The notes under the pieces: model-generated | The model's database searches: none | Told to the model about the DNA's origin: nothing | Seen by the model: only the letters and a program-made list of their open reading frames with translations | Translations under genes and position numbers: made by a program | Source: Megalopta genalis | Taxonomy: Eukaryota; Arthropoda; Insecta; Hymenoptera; Halictidae | Assembly: GCF_051020955.1 (NCBI RefSeq) | Contig: NW_027476110.1 | Coordinates: 1,214,001 to 1,278,000 of the forward strand | DNA: 64,000 nt | Reading direction: 5' to 3' | Shown: one piece after another, positions 14,931 through 30,700 of the stretch | How positions within the stretch are numbered: the first letter of the stretch is position 1 | How the letters are laid out: each line of letters begins with the position of its first letter

Positions 14931-17900
14931 AAGCAAGATTCTCGTATTTAAAAAATCTGATGATAGGTTTTTTCAGATAATTGAAAAAACCGAAAATTCA
15001 CAAGAGTAAAGTGCCATTTTCTGACATTAGATTTCGTTCTAAATGCCCAATCCCTATGTAAAAACGTTATTTAAGCACGAATATCGTATTTTGAAGAAAA
15101 TCTAATGATAGGATTTTTCAGAAAATTGAAAAAAACAGAAAAATCACAAAAGTAAAGTGCCATTTTCTGGCATTACATTTCGTACTCAATACCTAATTCT
15201 AATGTAAAAGCGTTAGTTAAGCAAGATTCTCGTATTTAAAAAATCTGATGATAGGATTTTTCAGATAATTGAAAAAACCGAAAATTCACAAGAGTAAAGT
15301 GCCATTTTCTGACATTAGATTTCGTCCTAACTGCTCAATCCCTATGTAAAAACGTTATTTAAGCAGGAATATCGTACTTTGAAGAAAATCTAATGATAGG
15401 TTTTTTCAGAAAATTGAAAAAACCGAAAATTCACAAAAGTAAAATGCCATTTTCTGGCATTACATTTCGTACTCAATACCTAATTCTAATGTAAAAGCGT
15501 TAGTTAAGCAAGATTCTCGTATTTAAAAAATCTGATGATAGGATTTTTCAGATAATTGAAAAAACCGAAAATTCACAAGAGTAAAGTGCCATTTTCTGAC
15601 ATTAGATTTCGTCCTAACTGCTCAATCCCTATGTAAAAACGTTATCTAAGCAGGAATATCGTACTTTGAAGAAAATCTAATGATAGGTTTTTTCAGAAAA
15701 TTGAAAAAACCGAAAATTCACAAGAGTAAAGTGACATTTTCTGACATTACATTTCGTTCTAAAAACTTAATTCTAATGTAAAATTGTTATATAAGCAAGA
15801 TTGTCGTATTTAAAAAATCTAATGATAGATTCTTTCAGAAAATTGAAAAAACCGAAAAATCACAAGAGTAAAGTGCCATTTTCTGTCATTAGATTTCGTT
15901 CTAAATGCCTAATCCCTATGTAAAAACGATATATAAGCAAGAATATCGTACTTTGAAGAAAATCTAATGATAGGATTTTTCAGAAAATTGAAAAAAACAG
16001 AAAAATCACAAAAGTAAAGTGCAATTTTCTGACATTACATTTCGTACTCAATACCTAATTCTAATGTAAAAGCGTTAGTTAAGCAAGATTCTCGTATTTA
16101 AAAAATCTGATGATAGGTTTTTTCAGAAAATTGGAAAAACCGTAATATCACAAGAGTAATGTGCCATTTTCTGACATTACATTTCGTTCTAAATGCTTAA
16201 TCCCTATGTAAAAACGTTATTTAAGCACGAATATCGTATTTCGAAGAAAATCTAATGATAGGATTTTTCAGAAAATTGAAAAAAACAGAAAAATCACAAA
16301 AGTAAAGTGCCATTTTCTGACATTACATTTCGTACTCAATACCTAATTCTAATGTAAAAGCGTTAGTTAAGCAAGATTCTCGTATTTAAAAAATCTGATG
16401 ATAGGTTTTTTCAGATAATTAAAAAACCGAAAATTCACAAGAGTAAAGTGCCATTTTCTGACATTAGATTTCGTCCTAACTGCTCAATCCCTATGTAAAA
16501 ACGTTATTTAAGCAGGATTATCGTACTTTGAAGAAAATCTAATGATAGGTTTTTTCAGAAAATTGAAAAAACCGAAAATTCACAAGAGTAAAGTGCCATT
16601 TTCTGACATTAGATTTCGTTCTAAATTCTTAATGCTAAGGTAAAATCGGTAGTTAAGCAAGATTCTCGTATTTAAACATTCTAATGATAGGTTTTTTCAA
16701 AAATTGAAAAAAACAGAAAAATCACAAGAGTAAAGTGCCATTTTCTGACATTACATTTCGTACTCAATACCTAATTCTAATGTAAAAGCGTTAGTTAAGC
16801 AAGATTCTCGTATTTAAAAAATCTGATGATAGGTTTTTTCAGATAATTGAAAAAACCGAAAATTCACAAGAGTAAAGTGCCATTTTCTGACATTAGATTT
16901 CGTCCTAACTGATCAATCCCTATGTAAAAACGTTATTTAAGCAGGATTATCGTACTTTGAAGAAAATCTAATGATAGGTTTTTTCAGAAAATTGAAAAAA
17001 CCGAAAATTCACAAGAGTAAAGTGCCATTTTCTGACATTAGATTTCGTTCTAAATACTTAATTCTAATGTAAAATCGTTAGTTAAGCAAGATTCTCGTAT
17101 TGAAAAATCTGGTGACAGGTTTTTTCAGAAAATTGAAAAAACCGAAAAATCACAGGAGTAAAGTGCCATCTTCTGACATTACATTTCGTTCTAAATACTT
17201 AATGCTAAGGTAAAATCGGTAGTTAAGCAAGATTCTCTTATTAAAACATTCTAATGATAGGTTTTTTCAAAAATTGAAGAATCCGTAAAATCACAAGAGT
17301 AAAGTGTCATTTTCTGACATTAGATTTCGTTCTAAATGCTTAATCCCTATGTAAAAACGTTATCTAAGCAAGAATATCGGTCTTTGAAGAAAATCTAATG
17401 ATTGATTCTTTTAGAAAATTGAAAAAACCGAAAAATCACAAGAGTAAAGTGCCATTTTCTGTCATTAGATTTCGTACTCAATACCTAATTCTAATGTAAA
17501 ATCGTTAGTTAAGCAAGATTCTCGTATTTAAAAAATCTGATGATAGGTTTTTTCAGAAAATTGGAAAAACCGTAATATCACAAGAGTAATGTGCCATTTT
17601 CTGACATTACATTTCGTTCTAAATGCTTAATCCCTATGTAAAAACGTTATTTAAGCACGAATATCGTATTTTGAAGAAAATCTAATGATAGGATTTTTCA
17701 GAAAATTGAAAAAAACAGAAAAATCACAAAAGTAAAGTGCCATTTTCTGACATTACATTTCGTACTCAATACCTAATTCTAATGTAAAAGCGTTAGTTAA
17801 GCAAGATTCTCGTATTTAAAAAATCTGATGATAGGTTTTTTCAGATAATTGAAAAAACCGAAAATTCACAAGAGTAAAGTGCCATTTTCTGACATTACAT

Positions 17901-20900
17901 TTCGTTCTAAATGCTTAATCCCTATGTAAAAACGTTATTTAAGCACGAATATCGTATTTTGAAGAAAATCTAATGATAGGATTTTTCAGAAAATTGAAAA
18001 AACCGAAAATTCACAAGAGTAAAGTGTCATTTTCTGACATTAGATTTCGTTCTAAATGCTTAATCCGTATGTAAAAACGATATTTAAGCAAGAATATCGT
18101 ACTTTGAAGAAAATCTAGTGGGAGGTGTTTTCAGAAAATTGAAAAAACCGAAAAATCACAAGAGTAAAGTGCCATTTTCTGTCATTAGATTTCGTCCTAA
18201 CTGCTCAATCCCTATGTAAAAACGTTATTTAAGCAGGATTATCGTACTTTGAAGAAAATCTAATGATTGGTTTTTACAGAAAGTTGAAAAAACCGAAAAA
18301 TCACTAGAGTAAAGCGCCATTTTCTGACATTACATTTCGTACTCAATACCTAATTCTAATGTAAAAGCGTTAGTTAAGCAAGATTCTCGTATTTAAAAAA
18401 TCTGATGATAGGTTTTTTCAGAAAATTGGAAAAACCGTAATATCACAAGAGTAATGTGCCATTTTCTGACATTACATTTCGTTCTAAATGCTTAATCCCT
18501 ATGTAAAAACGTTATTTAAGCACGAATATCGTATTTCGAAGAAAATCTAATGATAGGATTTTTCAGAAAATTGAAAAAAACAGAAAAATCACAAAAGTAA
18601 AGTGCCATTTTCTGACATTACATTTCGTACTCAATACCTAATTCTAATGTAAAAGCGTTAGTTAAGCAAGATTCTCGTATTTAAAAAATCTGATGATAGG
18701 TTTTTTCAGATAATTAAAAAACCGAAAATTCACAAGAGTAAAGTGCCATTTTCTGACATTAGATTTCGTCCTAACTGCTCAATCCCTATGTAAAAACGTT
18801 ATTTAAGCAGGATTATCGTACTTTGAAGAAAATCTAATGATAGGTTTTTTCAGAAAATTGAAAAAACCGAAAATTCACAAGAGTAAAGTGCCATTTTCTG
18901 ACATTAGATTTCGTTCTAAATTCTTAATGCTAAGGTAAAATCGGTAGTTAAGCAAGATTCTCGTATTTAAACATTCTAATGATAGGTTTTTTCAAAAATT
19001 GAAAAAAACAGAAAAATCACAAGAGTAAAGTGCCATTTTCTGACATTACATTTCGTACTCAATACCTAATTCTAATGTAAAAGCGTTAGTTAAGCAAGAT
19101 TCTCGTATTTAAAAAATCTGATGATAGGTTTTTTCAGATAATTGAAAAAACCGAAAATTCACAAGAGTAAAGTGCCATTTTCTGACATTAGATTTCGTCC
19201 TAACTGATCAATCCCTATGTAAAAACGTTATTTAAGCAGGATTATCGTACTTTTAAGAAAATCTAATGATAGGTTTTTTCAGAAAATTGAAAAAACCGAA
19301 AATTCACAAGAGTAAAGTGCCATTTTCTGACATTAGATTTCGTTCTAAATACTTAATTCTAATGTAAAATCGTTAGTTAAGCAAGATTCTCGTATTGAAA
19401 AATCTGGTGACAGGTTTTTTCAGAAAATTGAAAAAACCGAAAAATCACAGGAGTAAAGTGCCATCTTCTGACATTACATTTCGTTCTAAATACTTAATGC
19501 TAAGGTAAAATCGGTAGTTAAGCAAGATTCTCGTATTAAAACATTCTAATGATAGGTTTTTTCAAAAATTGAAGAATGCGTAAAATCACAAGAGTAAAGT
19601 GTCATTTTCTGACATTAGATTTCGTTCTAAATGCTTAATCCCTATGTAAAAACGTTATTTAAGCAAGAATATCGTACTTTGAAGAAAATCTAATGTTAGG
19701 ATTTTTCAGAAATATGAGAAAACCGAAAAATCACTAGAGTAAAGCGCCATCTTCTGACATTACATTTCGTTCTAAATACTTAATGCTAAGGTAAAATCGG
19801 TAGTTAAGCAAGATTCTCTTATTAAAACATTCTAATGATAGGTTTTTTCAAAAATTGAAGAATCCGTAAAATCACAAGAGTAAAGTGTCATTTTCTGACA
19901 TTAGATTTCGTTCTAAATGCTTAATCCCTATGTAAAAACGTTATCTAAGCAAGAATATCGGTCTTTGAAGAAAATCTAATGATTGATTCTTTTAGAAAAT
20001 TGAAAAAACCGAAAAATCACAAGAGTAAAGTGCCATTTTCTGTCATTAGATTTCGTACTCAATACCTAATTCTAATGTAAAATCGTTAGTTAAGCAAGAT
20101 TCTCGTATTTAAAAAATCTGATGATAGGTTTTTTCAGAAAATTGGAAAAACCGTAATATCACAAGAGTAATGTGCCATTTTCTGACATTACATTTCGTTC
20201 TAAATGCTTAATCCCTATGTAAAAACGTTATTTAAGCACGAATATCGTATTTTGAAGAAAATCTAATGATAGGATTTTTCAGAAAATTGAAAAAAACAGA
20301 AAAATCACAAAAGTAAAGTGCCATTTTCTGACATTACATTTCGTACTCAATACCTAATTCTAATGTAAAAGCGTTAGTTAAGCAAGATACTCGTATTTAA
20401 AAAATCTGATGATAGGTTTTTTCAGATAATTGAAAAAACCGAAGATTCACAAGAGTAAAGTGCCATTTTCTGACATTAGATTTCGTTCTAAATACTTAAT
20501 TCTAATGTAAAACCGTTAGTTAAGCAAGATTCTCGTATTGAAAAATCTGATGACAGGTTTTTTCAGAAAATTGAAAAAACCGAAAAATCACAGGAGTAAA
20601 GTGCCATTTTCTGACATTAGATTTCGTTCTAAATTCTTAATGCTAAGGTAAAATCGGTAGTTAAGCAAGATTCTCGTATTTAAACATTCTAATGATAGGT
20701 TTTTTCAAAAATTGAAAAAAACAGAAAAATCACAAGAGTAAAGTGCCATTTTCTGACATTACATTTCGTACTCAATACCTAATTCTAATGTAAAAGCGTT
20801 AGTTAAGCAAGATTCTCGTATTTAAAAAATCTGATGATAGGTTTTTTCAGATAATTGAAAAAACCGAAAATTCACAAGAGTAAAGTGCCATTTTCTGACA

Positions 20901-21769
20901 TTAGATTTCGTCCTAACTGATCAATCCCTATGTAAAAACGTTATTTAAGCAGGATTATCGTACTTTGAAGAAAATCTAATGATAGGTTTTTTCAGAAAAT
21001 TGAAAAAACCGAAAATTCACAAGAGTAAAGTGCCATTTTCTGACATTAGATTTCGTTCTAAATACTTAATTCTAATGTAAAATCGTTAGTTAAGCAAGAT
21101 TCTCGTATTGAAAAATCTGGTGACAGGTTTTTTCAGAAAATTGAAAAAACCGAAAAATCACAGGAGTAAAGTGCCATCTTCTGACATTACATTTCGTTCT
21201 AAATACTTAATGCTAAGGTAAAATCGGTAGTTAAGCAAGATTCTCTTATTAAAACATTCTAATGATAGGTTTTTTCAAAAATTGAAGAATCCGTAAAATC
21301 ACAAGAGTAAAGTGTCATTTTCTGACATTAGATTTCGTTCTAAATGCTTAATCCCTATGTAAAAACGTTATCTAAGCAAGAATATCGGTCTTTGAAGAAA
21401 ATCTAATGATTGATTCTTTTAGAAAATTGAAAAAACCGAAAAATCACAAGAGTAAAGTGCCATTTTCTGTCATTAGATTTCGTACTCAATACCTAATTCT
21501 AATGTAAAATCGTTAGTTAAGCAAGATTCTCGTATTTAAAAAATCTGATGATAGGTTTTTTCAGAAAATTGGAAAAACCGTAATATCACAAGAGTAATGT
21601 GCCATTTTCTGACATTACATTTCGTTCTAAATGCTTAATCCCTATGTAAAAACGTTATTTAAGCACGAATATCGTATTTTGAAGAAAATCTAATGATAGG
21701 ATTTTTCAGAAAATTGAAAAAAACAGAAAAATCACAAAAGTAAAGTGCCATTTTCTGACATTACATTTC

Positions 21770-24700
21770 GTACTCAATACCTAATTCTAATGTAAAAGCG
21801 TTAGTTAAGCAAGATTCTCGTATTTAAAAAATCTGATGATAGGTTTTTTCAGAAAATTGGAAAAACCGTAATATCACAAGAGTAATGTGCCATTTTCTGA
21901 CATTACATTTCGTTCTAAATGCTTAATCCCTATGTAAAAACGTTATTTAAGCACGAATATCGTATTTCGAAGAAAATCTAATGATAGGATTTTTCAGAAA
22001 ATTGAAAAAAACAGAAAAATCACAAAAGTAAAGTGCCATTTTCTGACATTACATTTCGTACTCAATACCTAATTCTAATGTAAAAGCGTTAGTTAAGCAA
22101 GATTCTCGTATTTAAAAAATCTGATGATAGGTTTTTTCAGATAATTAAAAAACCGAAAATTCACAAGAGTAAAGTGCCATTTTCTGACATTAGATTTCGT
22201 CCTAACTGCTCAATCCCTATGTAAAAACGTTATTTAAGCAGGATTATCGTACTTTGAAGAAAATCTAATGATAGGTTTTTTCAGAAAATTGAAAAAACCG
22301 AAAATTCACAAGAGTAAAGTGCCATTTTCTGACATTAGATTTCGTTCTAAATTCTTAATGCTAAGGTAAAATCGGTAGTTAAGCAAGATTCTCGTATTTA
22401 AACATTCTAATGATAGGTTTTTTCAAAAATTGAAAAAAACAGAAAAATCACAAGAGTAAAGTGCCATTTTCTGACATTACATTTCGTACTCAATACCTAA
22501 TTCTAATGTAAAAGCGTTAGTTAAGCAAGATTCTCGTATTTAAAAAATCTGATGATAGGTTTTTTCAGATAATTGAAAAAACCGAAAATTCACAAGAGTA
22601 AAGTGCCATTTTCTGACATTAGATTTCGTCCTAACTGATCAATCCCTATGTAAAAACGTTATTTAAGCAGGATTATCGTACTTTTAAGAAAATCTAATGA
22701 TAGGTTTTTTCAGAAAATTGAAAAAACCGAAAATTCACAAGAGTAAAGTGCCATTTTCTGACATTAGATTTCGTTCTAAATACTTAATTCTAATGTAAAA
22801 TCGTTAGTTAAGCAAGATTCTCGTATTGAAAAATCTGGTGACAGGTTTTTTCAGAAAATTGAAAAAACCGAAAAATCACAGGAGTAAAGTGCCATCTTCT
22901 GACATTACATTTCGTTCTAAATACTTAATGCTAAGGTAAAATCGGTAGTTAAGCAAGATTCTCGTATTAAAACATTCTAATGATAGGTTTTTTCAAAAAT
23001 TGAAGAATGCGTAAAATCACAAGAGTAAAGTGTCATTTTCTGACATTAGATTTCGTTCTAAATGCTTAATCCCTATGTAAAAACGTTATTTAAGCAAGAA
23101 TATCGTACTTTGAAGAAAATCTAATGTTAGGATTTTTCAGAAATATGAGAAAACCGAAAAATCACTAGAGTAAAGCGCCATCTTCTGACATTACATTTCG
23201 TTCTAAATACTTAATGCTAAGGTAAAATCGGTAGTTAAGCAAGATTCTCTTATTAAAACATTCTAATGATAGGTTTTTTCAAAAATTGAAGAATCCGTAA
23301 AATCACAAGAGTAAAGTGTCATTTTCTGACATTAGATTTCGTTCTAAATGCTTAATCCCTATGTAAAAACGTTATCTAAGCAAGAATATCGGTCTTTGAA
23401 GAAAATCTAATGATTGATTCTTTTAGAAAATTGAAAAAACCGAAAAATCACAAGAGTAAAGTGCCATTTTCTGTCATTAGATTTCGTACTCAATACCTAA
23501 TTCTAATGTAAAATCGTTAGTTAAGCAAGATTCTCGTATTTAAAAAATCTGATGATAGGTTTTTTCAGAAAATTGGAAAAACCGTAATATCACAAGAGTA
23601 ATGTGCCATTTTCTGACATTACATTTCGTTCTAAATGCTTAATCCCTATGTAAAAACGTTATTTAAGCACGAATATCGTATTTTGAAGAAAATCTAATGA
23701 TAGGATTTTTCAGAAAATTGAAAAAAACAGAAAAATCACAAAAGTAAAGTGCCATTTTCTGACATTACATTTCGTACTCAATACCTAATTCTAATGTAAA
23801 AGCGTTAGTTAAGCAAGATACTCGTATTTAAAAAATCTGATGATAGGTTTTTTCAGATAATTGAAAAAACCGAAGATTCACAAGAGTAAAGTGCCATTTT
23901 CTGACATTAGATTTCGTTCTAAATACTTAATTCTAATGTAAAACCGTTAGTTAAGCAAGATTCTCGTATTGAAAAATCTGATGACAGGTTTTTTCAGAAA
24001 ATTGAAAAAACCGAAAAATCACAGGAGTAAAGTGCCATGTTCTGACATTAGACTTCGTTCTAAATGCTTAATCCCTATGTAAAAACGTTATTTAAGCACG
24101 AATATCGTATTTTGAAGAAAATCTAATGATAGGATTTTTCAGAAAATTGAAAAAAACCGAAAAATCACAAGAGTAATGTGCCATTTTCTGACATTACATT
24201 TCGTTCTAAATGCTTAATCCCTATGTAAAAACGTTATTTAAGCACGAATATCGTATTTTGAAGAAAATCTAATGATAGGATTTTTCAGAAAATTGAAAAA
24301 ACCGAAAATTCACAAGAGTAAAGTGTCATTTTCTGACATTAGATTTCGTTCTAAGTGCTTAATCCGTATGTAAAAACGATATTTAAGCAAGAATATCGTA
24401 CTTTGAAGAAAATCTAGTGGGAGGTGTTTTCAGAAAATTGAAAAAACCGAAAAATCACAAGAGTAAAGTGCCATTTTCTGACATTAGATTTTGTTCTAAA
24501 TGCTTAATCCCTATGTAAAAACGTTATCTAAGCAAGAATATCGGTCTTTGAAGAAAATCTAATGATTGATTCTTTTAGAAAATTGAAAAAACCGAAAAAT
24601 CACAAGAGTAAAGTGCCATTTTCTGTCATTAGATTTCGTACTCAATACCTAATTCTAATGTAAAATCGTTAGTTAAGCAAGATTCTCGTATTTAAAAAAT

Positions 24701-27700
24701 CTGATGATAGGTTTTTTCAGAAAATTGGAAAAACCGTAATATCACAAGAGTAATGTGCCATTTTCTGACATTACATTTCGTTCTAAATGCTTAATCCCTA
24801 TGTAAAAACGTTATTTAAGCACGAATATCGTATTTTGAAGAAAATCTAATGATAGGATTTTTCAGAAAATTGAAAAAAACAGAAAAATCACAAAAGTAAA
24901 GTGCCATTTTCTGACATTACATTTCGTACTCAATACCTAATTCTAATGTAAAAGCGTTAGTTAAGCAAGATTCTCGTATTTAAAAAATCTGATGATAGGT
25001 TTTTTCAGATAATTGAAAAAACCGAAAATTCACAAGAGTAAAGTGCCATTTTCTGACATTACATTTCGTTCTAAATGCTTAATCCCTATGTAAAAACGTT
25101 ATTTAAGCACGAATATCGTATTTTGAAGAAAATCTAATGATAGGATTTTTGAGAAAATTGAAAAAACCGAAAATTCACAAGAGTAAAGTGTCATTTTCTG
25201 ACATTAGATTTCGTTCTAAATGCTTAATCCGTATGTAAAAACGATATTTAAGCAAGAATATCGTACTTTGAAGAAAATCTAGTGGGAGGTGTTTTCAGAA
25301 AATTGAAAAAACCGAAAAATCACAAGAGTAAAGTGCCATTTTCTGTCATTAGATTTCGTCCTAACTGCTCAATCCCTATGTAAAAACGTTATTTAAGCAG
25401 GATTATCGTACTTTGAAGAAAATCTAATGATTGGTTTTTACAGAAAGTTGAAAAAACCGAAAAATCACTAGAGTAAAGCGCCATTTTCTGACATTACATT
25501 TCGTACTCAATACCTAATTCTAATGTAAAAGCGTTAGTTAAGCAAGATTCTCGTATTTAAAAAATCTGATGATAGGTTTTTTCAGAAAATTGGAAAAACC
25601 GAAAATTCACAAGAGTAAAGTGCCATTTTCTGACATTACATTTCGTTCTAAATGCTTAATCCCTATGTAAAAACGTTATTTAAGCACGAATATCGTATTT
25701 CGAAGAAAATCTAATGATAGGATTTTTCAGAAAATTGAAAAAAACAGAAAAATCACAAAAGTAAAGTGCCATTTTCTGACATTACATTTCGTACTCAATA
25801 CCTAATTCTAATGTAAAAGCGTTAGTTAAGCAAGATTCTCGTATTTAAAAAATCTGATGATAGGTTTTTTCAGATAATTAAAAAACCGAAAATTCACAAG
25901 AGTAAAGTGCCATTTTCTGACATTAGATTTCGTCCTAACTGCTCAATCCCTATGTAAAAACGTTATTTAAGCAGGATTATCGTACTTTGAAGAAAATCTA
26001 ATGATAGGTTTTTTCAGAAAATTGAAAAAACCGAAAATTCACAAGAGTAAAGTGCCATTTTCTGACATTAGATTTCGTTCTAAATTCTTAATGCTAAGGT
26101 AAAATCGGTAGTTAAGCAAGATTCTCGTATTTAAACATTCTAATGATAGGTTTTTTCAAAAATTGAAAAAAACAGAAAAATCACAAGAGTAAAGTGCCAT
26201 TTTCTGACATTACATTTCGTACTCAATACCTAATTCTAATGTAAAAGCGTTAGTTAAGCAAGATTCTCGTATTTAAAAAATCTGATGATAGGTTTTTTCA
26301 GATAATTGAAAAAACCGAAAATTCACAAGAGTAAAGTGCCATTTTCTGACATTAGATTTCGTCCTAACTGATCAATCCCTATGTAAAAACGTTATTTAAG
26401 CAGGATTATCGTACTTTGAAGAAAATCTAATGATAGGTTTTTTCAGAAAATTGAAAAAACCGAAAATTCACAAGAGTAAAGTGCCATTTTCTGACATTAG
26501 ATTTCGTTCTAAATACTTAATTCTAATGTAAAATCGTTAGTTAAGCAAGATTCTCGTATTGAAAAATCTGGTGACAGGTTTTTTCAGAAAATTGAAAAAA
26601 CCGAAAAATCACAGGAGTAAAGTGCCATCTTCTGACATTACATTTCGTTCTAAATACTTAATGCTAAGGTAAAATCGGTAGTTAAGCAAGATTCTCTTAT
26701 TAAAACATTCTAATGATAGGTTTTTTCAAAAATTGAAGAATCCGTAAAATCACAAGAGTAAAGTGTCATTTTCTGACATTAGATTTCGTTCTAAATGCTT
26801 AATCCCTATGTAAAAACGTTATCTAAGCAAGAATATCGGTCTTTGAAGAAAATCTAATGATTGATTCTTTTAGAAAATTGAAAAAACCGAAAAATCACAA
26901 GAGTAAAGTGCCATTTTCTGTCATTAGATTTCGTACTCAATACCTAATTCTAATGTAAAATCGTTAGTTAAGCAAGATTCTCGTATTTAAAAAATCTGAT
27001 GATAGGTTTTTTCAGAAAATTGGAAAAACCGTAATATCACAAGAGTAATGTGCCATTTTCTGACATTACATTTCGTTCTAAATGCTTAATCCCTATGTAA
27101 AAACGTTATTTAAGCACGAATATCGTATTTTGAAGAAAATCTAATGATAGGATTTTTCAGAAAATTGAAAAAAACAGAAAAATCACAAAAGTAAAGTGCC
27201 ATTTTCTGACATTACATTTCGTACTCAATACCTAATTCTAATGTAAAAGCGTTAGTTAAGCAAGATTCTCGTATTTAAAAAATCTGATGATAGGTTTTTT
27301 CAGATAATTGAAAAAACCGAAAATTCACAAGAGTAAAGTGCCATTTTCTGACATTACATTTCGTTCTAAATGCTTAATCCCTATGTAAAAACGTTATTTA
27401 AGCACGAATATCGTATTTTGAAGAAAATCTAATGATAGGATTTTTCAGAAAATTGAAAAAACCGAAAATTCACAAGAGTAAAGTGTCATTTTCTGACATT
27501 AGATTTCGTTCTAAATGCTTAATCCGTATGTAAAAACGATATTTAAGCAAGAATATCGTACTTTGAAGAAAATCTAGTGGGAGGTGTTTTCAGAAAATTG
27601 AAAAAACCGAAAAATCACAAGAGTAAAGTGCCATTTTCTGTCATTAGATTTCGTCCTAACTGCTCAATCCCTATGTAAAAACGTTATTTAAGCAGGATTA

Positions 27701-30700
27701 TCGTACTTTGAAGAAAATCTAATGATTGGTTTTTACAGAAAGTTGAAAAAACCGAAAAATCACTAGAGTAAAGCGCCATTTTCTGACATTACATTTCGTA
27801 CTCAATACCTAATTCTAATGTAAAAGCGTTAGTTAAGCAAGATTCTCGTATTTAAAAAATCTGATGATAGGTTTTTTCAGAAAATTGGAAAAACCGTAAT
27901 ATCACAAGAGTAATGTGCCATTTTCTGACATTACATTTCGTTCTAAATGCTTAATCCCTATGTAAAAACGTTATTTAAGCACGAATATCGTATTTCGAAG
28001 AAAATCTAATGATAGGATTTTTCAGAAAATTGAAAAAAACAGAAAAATCACAAAAGTAAAGTGCCATTTTCTGACATTACATTTCGTACTCAATACCTAA
28101 TTCTAATGTAAAAGCGTTAGTTAAGCAAGATTCTCGTATTTAAAAAATCTGATGATAGGTTTTTTCAGATAATTAAAAAACCGAAAATTCACAAGAGTAA
28201 AGTGCCATTTTCTGACATTAGATTTCGTCCTAACTGCTCAATCCCTATGTAAAAACGTTATTTAAGCAGGATTATCGTACTTTGAAGAAAATCTAATGAT
28301 AGGTTTTTTCAGAAAATTGAAAAAACCGAAAATTCACAAGAGTAAAGTGCCATTTTCTGACATTAGATTTCGTTCTAAATTCTTAATGCTAAGGTAAAAT
28401 CGGTAGTTAAGCAAGATTCTCGTATTTAAACATTCTAATGATAGGTTTTTTCAAAAATTGAAAAAAACAGAAAAATCACAAGAGTAAAGTGCCATTTTCT
28501 GACATTACATTTCGTACTCAATACCTAATTCTAATGTAAAAGCGTTAGTTAAGCAAGATTCTCGTATTTAAAAAATCTGATGATAGGTTTTTTCAGATAA
28601 TTGAAAAAACCGAAAATTCACAAGAGTAAAGTGCCATTTTCTGACATTAGATTTCGTCCTAACTGATCAATCCCTATGTAAAAACGTTATTTAAGCAGGA
28701 TTATCGTACTTTTAAGAAAATCTAATGATAGGTTTTTTCAGAAAATTGAAAAAACCGAAAATTCACAAGAGTAAAGTGCCATTTTCTGACATTAGATTTC
28801 GTTCTAAATACTTAATTCTAATGTAAAATCGTTAGTTAAGCAAGATTCTCGTATTGAAAAATCTGGTGACAGGTTTTTTCAGAAAATTGAAAAAACCGAA
28901 AAATCACAGGAGTAAAGTGCCATCTTCTGACATTACATTTCGTTCTAAATACTTAATGCTAAGGTAAAATCGGTAGTTAAGCAAGATTCTCGTATTAAAA
29001 CATTCTAATGATAGGTTTTTTCAAAAATTGAAGAATGCGTAAAATCACAAGAGTAAAGTGTCATTTTCTGACATTAGATTTCGTTCTAAATGCTTAATCC
29101 CTATGTAAAAACGTTATTTAAGCAAGAATATCGTACTTTGAAGAAAATCTAATGTTAGGATTTTTCAGAAATATGAGAAAACCGAAAAATCACTAGAGTA
29201 AAGCGCCATCTTCTGACATTACATTTCGTTCTAAATACTTAATGCTAAGGTAAAATCGGTAGTTAAGCAAGATTCTCTTATTAAAACATTCTAATGATAG
29301 GTTTTTTCAAAAATTGAAGAATCCGTAAAATCACAAGAGTAAAGTGTCATTTTCTGACATTAGATTTCGTTCTAAATGCTTAATCCCTATGTAAAAACGT
29401 TATCTAAGCAAGAATATCGGTCTTTGAAGAAAATCTAATGATTGATTCTTTTAGAAAATTGAAAAAACCGAAAAATCACAAGAGTAAAGTGCCATTTTCT
29501 GTCATTAGATTTCGTACTCAATACCTAATTCTAATGTAAAATCGTTAGTTAAGCAAGATTCTCGTATTTAAAAAATCTGATGATAGGTTTTTTCAGAAAA
29601 TTGGAAAAACCGTAATATCACAAGAGTAATGTGCCATTTTCTGACATTACATTTCGTTCTAAATGCTTAATCCCTATGTAAAAACGTTATTTAAGCACGA
29701 ATATCGTATTTTGAAGAAAATCTAATGATAGGATTTTTCAGAAAATTGAAAAAAACAGAAAAATCACAAAAGTAAAGTGCCATTTTCTGACATTACATTT
29801 CGTACTCAATACCTAATTCTAATGTAAAAGCGTTAGTTAAGCAAGATACTCGTATTTAAAAAATCTGATGATAGGTTTTTTCAGATAATTGAAAAAACCG
29901 AAGATTCACAAGAGTAAAGTGCCATTTTCTGACATTAGATTTCGTTCTAAATACTTAATTCTAATGTAAAACCGTTAGTTAAGCAAGATTCTCGTATTGA
30001 AAAATCTGATGACAGGTTTTTTCAGAAAATTGAAAAAACCGAAAAATCACAGGAGTAAAGTGCCATTTTCTGACATTAGATTTCGTTCTAAATTCTTAAT
30101 GCTAAGGTAAAATCGGTAGTTAAGCAAGATTCTCGTATTTAAACATTCTAATGATAGGTTTTTTCAAAAATTGAAAAAAACAGAAAAATCACAAGAGTAA
30201 AGTGCCATTTTCTGACATTACATTTCGTACTCAATACCTAATTCTAATGTAAAAGCGTTAGTTAAGCAAGATTCTCGTATTTAAAAAATCTGATGATAGG
30301 TTTTTTCAGATAATTGAAAAAACCGAAAATTCACAAGAGTAAAGTGCCATTTTCTGACATTAGATTTCGTCCTAACTGATCAATCCCTATGTAAAAACGT
30401 TATTTAAGCAGGATTATCGTACTTTGAAGAAAATCTAATGATAGGTTTTTTCAGAAAATTGAAAAAACCGAAAATTCACAAGAGTAAAGTGCCATTTTCT
30501 GACATTAGATTTCGTTCTAAATACTTAATTCTAATGTAAAATCGTTAGTTAAGCAAGATTCTCGTATTGAAAAATCTGGTGACAGGTTTTTTCAGAAAAT
30601 TGAAAAAACCGAAAAATCACAGGAGTAAAGTGCCATCTTCTGACATTACATTTCGTTCTAAATACTTAATGCTAAGGTAAAATCGGTAGTTAAGCAAGAT

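Noticed and set aside
14920..14940. Telomeric TTAGG repeats within the satellite
   Set aside because: Only isolated TTAG occurs (GCGTTAGTTAAG); there is no tandem TTAGG array.
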